Origin: Symsagittifera roscoffensis
Lineage: Eukaryota; Xenacoelomorpha; Acoela; Convolutidae
DNA length: 64,000 nt
Assembly (NCBI RefSeq): GCF_963678635.1
Contig: NC_087064.1
Location: 78,842,512-78,906,511 of the forward strand
Direction: 5' to 3'
In this document: piece after piece, positions 37,151-46,652 of the stretch
How the letters are laid out: each line of letters starts with the position of its first letter
Position numbering within the stretch: the stretch's first letter is position 1
Program-made: the position numbers and the translations under genes
Notes under the pieces: model-generated
Database searches by the model: none
What the model saw: only the letters and a program-made list of their open reading frames with translations
What the model was told of the DNA's origin: nothing

Positions 37151-37669
37151 ATTCTCGTATCAGGGCGAAGCCCTGAATGTTCCGACTGCCTATTTAGGTT
37201 TATGGAGCAGTAATACCATTAAAAAAAATAAAACAAAATGAAAATTTTTTTCTAAAATTTGGAATTTTTGAAGAAAATCATCCCCCCACACGCCATATAA
37301 AGTACAAAGGGATAGATTTAGCTACTTGCAACAAATCATTTATGGCAAATAAGCTTCGTTAAACCAATTTGGAACAATTTCTAAGACGGATTAAATCTCG
37401 CTCACGCGTTAATAGCGCGAAATAAATATATCGCGCGTTAATTGTCCCAAGTTGGTCAAAATGGCAACCTTTAAACCCCCATTACATTACAAAAAATAAT
37501 CACAGGGGAAATATCTTTTCAAATTTGAGCTCAGGACAACAATACCTTTCGAATGATATAAAAAAATTCCGTCAAAATTGGCTAGTTAAAATGTCGAAAT
37601 TTGTCTGAAGAAAAAAAAACCCACCCCGAGCACAAATATTCCGTTACTTTCGGTATCTAAAGTCGGAAC
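37151..37669 (-). mobile_element. Helentron-like element, inverted copy
   Basis: Reads as reverse complement: 3' hairpin 'cagggcgaagccctg' at ~37160, 'cacacgccatataaagtac' at ~37287, core at ~37404-37440 and 'aaagtcggaac' ending at 37669. Confidence 0.87.
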
Positions 37670-37739
37670 AAAAATATGCCTCGATGCAAGTATTCAGGAT
37701 AGTTATTCTCATAATAGTTTTCCATAACATGGTTTTTTT

Positions 37740-38219
37740 GTTCCAATTTTCGAAGAAAGTGACGGAATTGATGTGCTACGGGTGGTCTTTTTTTCTTCAA
37801 AAAAGTTTTTTAACTAGCCAATTTTGACAAATTTACTAAGTATCAAATAAAGGTATTGCCTGTCGTGAGCCCAAAAAAAGAAAAAAGTTTTACTCGTGAT
37901 CAGCTGTCGTAAAATTATGGGGGTTCAAATGTTGTAATTTTGGCTATTTTTCGACAAGTAGCGCTCAATCTATTTCGCGCTATTAACGCGTAAGCGGAGA
38001 TTTAATTGGTTGAAGCAGCCTATTTGCCATAATTGCTTTGTTACTAGGAGCGACATCCTTCACTTTGTACTTTATATGGCGTGTGGGGGATGACTATCAA
38101 AAATGTCTCAAAATTTTTTCCAAATCTTCAACAAGGTTTATTAAGCGATCCCTGCTCCATAGGCCTTATAAGGCAGTCAGAACATTCAAGGTGTCGCCCC
38201 GATACATGCAGTCCTGTTT
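37740..38219 (+). mobile_element. Helentron-like element, diverged copy
   Basis: 'gttccaattttcgaagaaag' start, core 'tttcgcgctattaacgcgta' at ~37973, and end 'aggtgtcgccccgatacatg' then 'cagtcctgttt'. Confidence 0.78.
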
Positions 38220-38677
38220 TTATATTAAATCCAAAAACTAACTTTTTTTGCACAAATTTCAGTCCAAGGAACATTTTTTCCCAAAACAGTTACCGAATTA
38301 AGACGAAAGCAAACCGCCAATAAAACAGTGATCTAAATACCTGTAGACTTGTTAACTGTACGCTTACCTAAGTAATACGGGGACAAATCCACGTAACTAA
38401 CGCGGAATGTTCCTCTCACTTTTGAGGCCCCTCTGTCTGAGCTCGGTAATACGCACAGACCGCTTCCAACGCAACCCGGCCGCGATTTAATTCCAGCAGA
38501 GGCCCTTTGGTCGTCGCCGTATTCGTAAAAATGAACCCGAGGAAATCAGCCAAATTGGTAAATCCGACTAGAGATTTCTGTGATCCAATAACAATAAATT
38601 AGGATCTAAAAGGGGTAATAGAACAATTAGGACGGTGGCGGTTGTTTTTGCTGCTGTTCTCTGAGTGTTTTTTGAAG

Positions 38678-38944
38678 CTATGTGGAAAATTTTAGTTTGC
38701 TGGTAAGAACGTAATGCAAGCAGTCAAGAAAACAATTCGATTTGGGGCGAGTGCACTCAATAACAACCTGCTCGTGTGTAATTGAACTTAATGACGAATA
38801 ATCCTCAGTAGAGACGGGGGTTTTGCCCACGGCCAAACCCAGCCGCTCTAGTAACTGGCGGCGGGTATCGAGGCTAAAGTACTTCACGGGGCCGTCACAT
38901 ACAAAACTGTCTATCGCTTTTCGCAATCCTCGCATTTGAGGCAC
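38678..38944 (-). CDS. hypothetical ~88-codon reading frame, possible exon
   Basis: This minus frame has protein-like composition ('LDTRRQLLERLGLAVGKTP', 'PKSNCFLDCLHYVL') and higher GC than its surroundings. The pattern of a basic helix, then a later S/T-x-x-LL-like helix, is vaguely like a death-fold domain, but the hallmark Trp and charged residues are absent. There is no ATG at the upstream end, and splice sites are uncertain. Confidence 0.25.
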   Translation of the reverse strand: MPQMRGLRKAIDSFVCDGPVKYFSLDTRRQLLERLGLAVGKTPVSTEDYSSLSSITHEQVVIECTRPKSNCFLDCLHYVLTSKLKFST

Positions 38945-40031
38945 ACGATTCGGCAGTGCAATTCTAAAGACTATACATGGTATTTAGAGCCGGCCACTTG
39001 CTCCAACTTCTTTTATCCCCTGAGTTAACGTGAAATAAAAACGGGGCCATTGTGTGCTCGTTCAGAAAAATCTTACCATCCTGGAACAAGTTCGGAGATT
39101 CAAACGAATAAGGGGAAGCCTTGCAAAAGTATCACTTAAGGCGTTAGAATTCGTTATGCAAGGCAACTGTTTCATAACGTGAAAGCTAATGATCAGTGCG
39201 TAGCTGAGTATTAACTAACCAAAAAGATAAGTAGAAAGGCAAACAATTGAACAATCACGAAACAATTTGAATCTTGAAAGAAGTACTCCCTCCTCTGCTG
39301 AAGTGTATAAGACGTCAACAGATGTGATACCCCTTCTCAAATCGGAACTATCAAAGCTAACTTTGTGAAACTGATATGACGGAAAATAGAAATGGTTTGA
39401 CCCGGGAATGCAAAAATTCAGACCCCCAATTGATAACGGTTCCCAGAAATGCAAATAGGCTTATCTGAACTCAGTATCTGGTGGTTGATATGGGACCAAA
39501 GTTTAGTATGTGATAGACCTAGTTTAGGGACGCATAAGTTTGGAAACCCAGACTCTCTCGACCGCTACTTCAGGTGTTATGTCCTGTGCTAATAGTCCAC
39601 ACACCGACTTCAGGAAGTAGTTTCTCCCGCTTCACTGAACGCAAGGAGCGAAACCTTTAAATATGATAGATAGTGCAAGGAACGTCATGTGTTATAATTT
39701 CAGCCAAATCCGGTGGTTGGACCGGAAGTTATTAGCACTTGGAAAAACATTTGAAACCAGAGCTAGAAAAATTACGCGAAGTAATGAGAGCCGCATGATG
39801 ATTTTAAGGCGGGAAAAGACACTAGACACGAACCCCGAAAAAAGACCCCTTTTGAGTAAAACTCTTGGGCAACTCTTTCCGGTGTTAAACGTCTTTTCGC
39901 GTGAAAAGTGATAATAAATAAAACAATAGAGATGAGAAAACTTGGGAAGTATTGATGGGATGTAAAATTTACTAGGTAGGACCCCCCTAGAATTTCAGAC
40001 CCAAATATTGAAGATTGACCAAAATTGTCAA

Positions 40032-40480
40032 GAAAAACACGCGATTGCACGGGATAGTAGCGTTTTTCTCAGCCCCAACCCTTGGGAAACGGGAATCAGC
40101 TGCCTAACTTGTTATTGGAATAGAACTTACTTATTGGAAACTGAAGCAGAAGCTTGACCATGGATGATCTTTAGAAGCTCTTTGGCCTTTGGACTAAAGT
40201 TGCCTAGAAAAACACGCATTTACACGGGATAGTAGCGTTTTCCCCAGCCCCAACCCTTGAAAAACGGGAATCAGCTGCCTAACTTGTTATTGGAATAGAA
40301 CTTACTTATTGGGAACTGAAGCAGAAGCTTGACCATGGATGATCTTTAGAAGATCTTTGGCCTTGGACTAAAGTTGCCTAGAAAAACACGCATTTACACG
40401 GGATGGTAGCGTTTTCCCCAGCCCCAACCCTTGGAAAACGGGAATCAGCTGCCTAACTTGTTATTGGAATAGACGCAGAA
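40032..40480 (+). repeat. 175 bp tandem repeat, about 2.6 copies
   Basis: 'gaaaaacacgc' starts units at 40032, 40207 and 40381. The units share 'cagccccaacccttg', 'ggaatcagctgcctaacttg' and 'gaccatggatgatcttt' with few changes. The third unit breaks off after 'ttattggaatag'. Confidence 0.93.
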
Positions 40481-41790
40481 GCTGAAAATAAATTAGCTTT
40501 TATCGTGCAACATTGAAGTAGTGGAACTAATTAAAGTGGACTTGACAAACATTGGGTTCAGCTTAGCTGGGCAAATGATCTGTTATTAGAAACTCAACCA
40601 GGCCATAGAAAAGTAGTCCCCACAAAAAACTGGCGGTAATAGGGGCATAGTATGGGAAGTAGATCTCCTAAAAAATTTGAACTGACGGAGTTTTTACCTA
40701 GCTTGCCGGAGGTTGGTTTTTGGCATAATTTGACATCTAAAAAACGAATGAAGTTTCACTGATAGCTAGAAAATCAGAATTTGAAAAGGTATAGTTCGGA
40801 ATATGAGACGCTTTGAATGAATTGGCAACCCATAAAAAGGCTCTTTCTCTACCCTCTGGAGGTCGAATGTTGATGGGATAATTAATTGAAAACCTTGGGA
40901 GACTTGTCGATTAAACATAACTTGGTTTCGAGATGCAATTCGACTTGATATTTGCACAACTTAGATATCAGGACCTATAATGAATTTGTAATATGGGATT
41001 AGTGTTGACAGAGGAAGAATTCAGTTAAGAACTTGCAAAAGGAGGACCAAAGTAATTCTCAGGACTTGTAGGCACGATCATAACTATAAATCTAACTAAA
41101 AACCCAAAAAACAAACATGGCGAGAAAGTTAAGGGTAGCCTATCCTTTGGGAGAACAGTTACTAGTGAGAGTAGTTGGTTTCTCGCTGTTAGTTAGAGAA
41201 CGATATTATCTATTAAAGAAAATAGTGGGTTCTCATCGGAGTTGAGAACAGTGATTTGTGAAGTTAGAGAAATCAACTAAAGTATCTCAAAGGAATAGTG
41301 ATCCGTAGAGGCAATTTTAATTTTAGCAGGCCGAACTGAGTATGTGTCTGGAATTACTGTGTACATTTCGCTAATGTAGGATTCACTACAGAGGTTCACT
41401 ACTTTACTCAGGCCACCAAGAGCCTTCTGTATTTGGAATTATATTTTTCTGAAATTATTGACAACTGGAAATTCTTGCCATCGTAACGAGCGGACGTGAC
41501 AGCCCTATGAGCAAAAGAAAAGGGGCAAGTAAAAGAATACAGAACAGAATAGTTGCCATCAAGTTAACCCTTTCGGGATTGTGGATAGTAATGAATCTCG
41601 TTCGCCCCGCAGAATTCACTACCCAAAGGACCACTTTGTGGTTTTGTTAAGAGAGAATGAGAGAGCGAGAACGAACCAAGAGAACCAATCCCCTAAATCT
41701 ACAGTAGCACTAAAACTATTGTTAGAGCAAAAAGTGAAAACTCTAATAGGATCGGGCCCTTATTCTATACATCTGTTGTAGCACCGAAAT

Positions 41791-42365
41791 TTTTTTCTTC
41801 GCCGCGGCTTACTTTGGTCAAAAAGCTGATACTAACTACTGAATTTGTACCATGGTAAGAAATTTTGCCACTGATTTTTCACTAGTTCATTGCTGACAAA
41901 TCTTGCACTTTTCAGAGCTGAATGATTTTTGAAACAATGTGAAATTATCGCTAAAAATTTTATGTATGAAACAAAAATCGATGCCAATAAAATTCTTCGC
42001 AAGGTCTTCTATCATGGCAAAAATTTTTTTCTTTGAAAAAAAATACCCTGCACGCTTAGCTAAGTTTTGAAAGAGCGATATACTTTCAACACGTCACTAC
42101 CCAGAAGTTAGCAATATTCGAACCCAATGTAGAAAATAAGAGCTTGTCTAAGGAGTTTTTAATTTTGAGTTGGAATTGGGTATCATTTTTTTCTGTTATC
42201 TTAGAAATTTTTGTCAGAAAGGGCTTGATTCGAAGTCACACTTGGTTATAAAAAAATTGTGCGTCGAGCGCAAATAATTCTTGGTTTGAAAGACGGAATG
42301 AAATCCACAATTACATAGCAAACCTTAACAGTCACAACTTTTAGAATTTAGATAAAAACGAAACT
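41791..42365. other. AT-rich spacer, nothing recognised
   Basis: No repeat match, RNA gene or credible frame. Confidence 0.4.
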
Positions 42366-42771
42366 GGTCTTATCAAGACGAAGCCCTGAAGTTTCCGACT
42401 ACCATTTTAAAGTCTATAAAGTATTGTTCGCCTTGTAACAATTGAGGAATTTTTCAAAAAAAAAATTTGTTGAATTTTTTTTAATGTCCCCCACACGCCT
42501 GCTTCAACCAATTTCGAGCGAGTTCTAAGACGGATTACATCTCCGCTTACGCGTTAGTAGCGCTAAATATATCGCGCGTTAGTTGTCCCAAAATGGCTAA
42601 TTTTAAAACCACAAAGTAAACAATTTTCCAAACTTTGAGCCCTGGGCAGCTATACCTTACAGATGATTTTTAAAAAACCCGTCAAAACTGGCTAGTAAAA
42701 AGTCGAAAAATGTCTGAAGAGAAAAAACCACACGAGCACAATTGTTCCGTCATTTTCTTCGAAAGTCTGAA
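42366..42771 (-). mobile_element. Helentron-like element, inverted degenerate copy
   Basis: Reverse-complement landmarks in order: 'aagacgaagccctgaag', 'cttacgcgttagtagcgc', 'atatcgcgcgttagttgtcc' and 'gttccgtcattttcttcgaa'. Its outer flank matches copy A next to 26108, so it moved as part of a larger block. Confidence 0.75.
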
Positions 42772-43385
42772 ATGTAATTTCTCAATGATACGAGTAGATA
42801 ACAACAACACTTAGTTCAATAGATCATTTAAAACACCGAAAGAACGCCTTTTATGCAATATAACTCAAAAATAATGTCTCGCTTTCAAAACTGAACAAAA
42901 ACAAAAACAATCTTTAGTTGGTGAATATGGTTAAATTATTTCAGTTTTTTTAATTTTCAACATGATTTAAACAGAACAACAAGCAGATCAGACATCGTTC
43001 TTACTATAATAAAAGCATATCACACGCAAACTGTGCTTTTATGAATTCCAATTTTTTGTCAGAATTGCTGTAAAAATATCGATTGGGTTCTTTACCATTT
43101 GGTTGAACAAGTGGTCGGCTAGGAAAAAAAAGACAAAATTCTTATACACAACAGACCAAAAACCTTGTTTGACCCCAGAATTGAATTATTTCGGGACCAA
43201 AACTCGCTTTTTTATCTTACGGAACTTTTCTTATAAGAGTCCTACTTCTTACATTAATTTGGCTCTAAGAATGTTACAAGATAGAGACTTTTTCTTAAAA
43301 AAAAATTGTAAAATGGTTAATTTTCTTAGAATAAAGTTGTTAGATAAAAAATTTTCCTACAAAATTTGCTACAAGTTTTTCTAAT
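42366..43385 (-). repeat. inverted third copy of a block of the segmental duplication
   Basis: The reverse complement of 42772-43385 aligns with about 25500-26107 (A) and 34480-35045 (B). Shared landmarks include 'gtttcggtgttttaaatgat'-type and 'caagcggtcgtctagg'-type sequence. With the degenerate element it forms the same unit, so the block existed in at least three places. Confidence 0.8.
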
Positions 43386-44156
43386 TTCATGAAGGGCTTA
43401 ATCGTTTATAGCCGTATTTGTTCGCATTTGTATGTAGAGTCTCGAACAAATGTAGTGTCGAGAACAAGTAAGGTGAGCGAGTAATATTTGTTATATGAAT
43501 ATCGACTATTTAAGCCTTTTTTGAAGCTTTTTTTACGGTGTGCTTTGCAATAAAAAAGATTCCAATGATATTTTTTAGAAAATGGAAACAATTTTAATTT
43601 GTTCTCTGTTTTGTTTTATTAATCGTTTTCTGAAGACAACTGAAGTCAATTATGATCAGTTTACTAAAGTCATAAGCTTTTGCACCACGCACCACCCACG
43701 ATATAGGGCACAATTCAAAAAAATCTAAAAAAGTTTTCTCTTAGTTTTAACATACATAAAAAAAAACTTTAAAAAAATCTTTCGTTTCATTTGACTTCCA
43801 TTTGATTAATTGTGCCGCTTTTGATTAGAACTTTCTGTGTTACTTGCAGAGCAATCGTAGCTAGTCTTGCGAAACTCAGTCTTGAAAAAGTGAAAGCTTT
43901 GGACGTTCTACTCAACTTATGATTGAAACAAGATATTGAATTTGAAATGTTTAGATAGATTTAGCCAATGATTTGCTGTCTCGTTGTTGATTTTAAGCTG
44001 TTAGTGCAAACATAAACAAATGGTTGATTTCGCCAAATAAAGAGCTAACATGCCATAGATCAAATAGATCCATTCCCCCCTCCTCTCGTATTTGTGTTTG
44101 AAATGGGAGGATTGGGTGGGGGTGGTTAATTTTGTGTTGTTGTTTAGATGTGTCGT
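43386..44156. other. AT-rich flank downstream of the distal CAP exon
   Basis: On the minus strand this is the 3' side of exon 44157-44336. A TTTATT (AATAAA on the minus strand) is present near 43614. No other feature is supported. Confidence 0.4.
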
Positions 44157-44336
44157 CTATTTGGGCAGTACGTTCTCCTTGAACCTGCCCTGCATGTTTC
44201 CGGGGGGCAAGAAATTGGCCACCACCACCTCGGACCCATCTCTCCTTCTCGCCCTGCCCACTCCCATCTTCCCAGTTCCCTTCCACACCAGCGCAGTGAA
44301 GTGGCCACAGCCTGGCTGGAAGTTACTGTTGCCGAA
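44157..44336 (-). CDS. GLIPR2-like CAP domain, alternative or paralogous terminal exon
   Basis: The acceptor 'ggcgtgtag' is followed by 59 codons and TAG (44157-44159). It encodes 'FGNSNFQPGCGHFTALVW', then 'GKMGVGRARRRDGSEVVVAN', 'PPGNMQGRFKENVLPK' and stop. The GHFTALVW motif is CAP signature 1, PPGN belongs to signature 2, and the ENVLP end is typical of GLIPR2/GAPR-1. It starts in phase 0, like the paralogous exon 49198-49410, so exon 51091-51203 could splice to either. No copy of the upstream exons is seen between 44337 and 49197, which favours an alternative last exon over a second gene. A solitary decayed copy is also possible, though the frame is intact. Confidence 0.85.
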   Translation of the reverse strand, partial: FGNSNFQPGCGHFTALVWKGTGKMGVGRARRRDGSEVVVANFLPPGNMQGRFKENVLPK

Positions 44337-44409
44337 CTACACGCCAAACACAGCAGACAATAATGAAACAACAACAATAACAAAAACAACAAAATTTAAG
44401 ACCCAATAT

Positions 44410-44527
44410 GTGTGGCTCAGAACTCGACCCTCGTTTTACATTTGGTAAGTCTAATACTTGAGAATTGTTGTTTTTGTTATTGTTGGATTTGCCAAATTGA
44501 AAACGAGGGTCGAATTCTGAGCCATAC
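44410..44527. repeat. imperfect inverted repeat
   Basis: 'ggctcagaactcgaccctcg' near 44413 is matched in reverse complement by 'cgagggtcgaattctgagcc' near 44504-44523, with flanking 'cccaatatgtg' and 'catacataggggg' also partly complementary. About 70 bases lie between the arms. A fold-back or small MITE is possible. Confidence 0.7.
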
Positions 44528-44889
44528 ATAGGGGGTCTTAATTTGCGTATCTTTGTCCATTTCTACGCATTAAGCCATAACTAGCAGTTCGAGAAACGAT
44601 ATCGAAAACTAAATATTAGCGGCCTATGATAAAAAGATTTAACCGTCAAGAATCTTTGAGTTTCAAGAATTCTAGAAAAACTCATCTGCTGAGACTTATC
44701 TGTTGAAACTCATCTGTTGAACTACTACGCATTTTAGCCAGCCGTACTTCTAAATTGTAACCGTACAAACTCTTGACTCTTAACTAAGCTCGAGAAATAA
44801 TCGGAAAATAATGTTGCCTAATTTCGACCCGGTTGAATTTCTTGTGATTTAGTTTTGACATAGGTTTTTGGCTGTACACCAATGCAACT

Positions 44890-45560
44890 AATTCAACATA
44901 AAATTGGTCCGTCGACTCAAGGGTATATCGAATTAGAGTGAAATAACTTTGTTCACGGGACTCATTCTTTTCTTGTAATCATTCATCTTCTGACAAGCCC
45001 AATTACTTGAAAATTCAAATAAAACTACTATCAATTTTAAGTAGTAATTAGTTGAAGCCCGTTTCATTCTGTAACTATCTTATCAAAAAAAAATTTCATT
45101 TTTTTGGGTCTGTGATATTCGTTTTAGTTTAGGTTGGCTCATTTTCCGTTTTTAATGCAATTTTTATCTAGCAAGGTTTTTATTCGCTAACTTTTTAAAG
45201 TGTGGGTTTTGGTCCAATTTAAACAATTTTACTATAACTGAAATTTGTAAATTTACCAAGTTTGATTTTGAGTTTTTTATTTTCATTTTTCCAATGTTTA
45301 GAAAGTTTCACTTTATGCTTTATCAACTTATTCAACTTATAGTGCGTAATATCGAGGGCAAGCTATATCCGTTTGCAATTAGGTGTTTAAGTTTGGATGG
45401 GTCGTAAAACTTTTTAAAGTTAGAAAGTTTGTATGACAACATCTTTGTTTTTGGATCAACAGGTTTTGAACCAACGTTTCTCGCCTTTGTTGTCGCTCCT
45501 TTAAAGGTTTACCTTTTCTTAAGGCTATTTTTGATCCAATCATCCGATCCAATCATCAAG
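44890..45560 (+). repeat. interspersed repeat family 2, diverged copy
   Basis: 'cttgaaaattcaaataaaac' followed by 'agtagtaattagttgaagcc' parallels the CLU-intron copy at 3768-3830. Later blocks are weaker. Confidence 0.55.
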
Positions 45561-46499
45561 TAGAATTCATAATCATTTGAGATATCAATCAAAAAAGCCA
45601 TTTAAAGCGTGCACACAAAATAAGACGAAAAACACTATCAAAAAATATTTAAATTAAACTATCAAACACATAAAATTTGTAAAACGTAATATCTTTGTCC
45701 AGTCTGGAGTTCAGTTTGAGAAAAGCGTGAATAGAAACAAAATAACGTTTTAAAATTTAGAAAATTATGCCGAGCAGATACATAGTTGAAGTTGAATTAG
45801 TATGCTTTTAAGGGTAAACAGAAGTATTGCCAAAAAATTGTGAGCTACACAATTATGATTCAGTTTTATGACTCTACCGTTTTTTGGAATAGAAGCTGAA
45901 ATTCGATTTTTTTCAAATAGTAAAACAAATCTGTAGCCAAGCACATGAACGCAACTTAAACTAGCAAAAAATTATTTAACCACAATTTTAAAACACCAAG
46001 TGGTTTTCAATGCTTCCCGTTTTATCTGGAATTACTCTTTTCAAAACTATTTGCTGCTCAAGAACTTTTATGAAAATGCAGAAAAATTAGAATTTAAGGT
46101 TAAAAAGGAAACCAAGCTGGTCGACAAGCTGGTCAAATAATGTGTAATTCTGGGAAAATTAAGAAATACATCGAGCACCACAGGTCTTTCTTTGAGTCTC
46201 ACAAATCTTTTCCCCCTCAAGCGAAAAGGAATTTCTTTAACTATCCGTTTAAATAATGTGATTAAGTAAGAAAAATTAAAGTTAGCTGCCCTATAGTTAT
46301 CTTTTTTCTCGCTGGAATTTTTGCTCTTAAAGCATGACCGCCTCTATCAAACATCAATGTGATTGGTCGGAAATTTCTTTTTCTTGAAAATTTTTTTTGG
46401 CCAATGACAAACTACTACGCAACAAGGAGTTGTTCAAGAAAAATATGCTCAAAACAGAGCTTTTTTCCCACTGTTTTTTCACTGACAAGCTGAATCAGA

Positions 46500-46652
46500 C
46501 CCTTGGAACGCTGTTCTAAAGGTTATTAACGAGCAAACTGGGTAATCCTATCAATGGAGTCGAAATCGCATCAGGTCATGTTCTTACCGAAGCAGGACGG
46601 AGAGCAATAAATGCCAGATTAATAACTGATCATCTTCGCGACTTGGTTTAAT
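46500..46652 (+). pseudogene. possible frameshifted coding remnant, unknown protein
   Basis: One frame reads 'AVLKVINEQTG' then TAA. A one-base shift continues 'NPINGVEIASGHVLTEAGRR' and 'AINARLITDHLRDLV' to a stop. The 46520-46640 stretch has higher GC than its flanks and amino-acid composition unlike random AT-rich frames. No family is recognised. Confidence 0.3.

Larger units (their letters stand above)
38340..41790. other. compositionally distinct island, identity unknown
   Basis: Base composition turns visibly more even and CpG-richer at about 38340 ('acgcggaatgttcc', 'aacccggccgcgattt') and returns to AT-rich at about 41790. No copies of the surrounding repeat families lie inside. It could be an old LTR element or a unique segment, but I found no matching long terminal repeats and no polymerase motifs. 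Frames at 39215-39454 (-), 39663-39911 (+) and 41581-41781 (+) are short and unrecognised. Confidence 0.45.

Noticed and set aside
38340..41790. LTR retrotransposon interpretation of the island
   Set aside because: TG/CA-like ends can be imagined but no matching long terminal repeats, primer-binding site, protease or RT motif could be read.
44092..44448. 118-codon plus-strand ORF
   Set aside because: Antisense shadow of the distal CAP exon; the minus strand carries the GHFTALVW motif.
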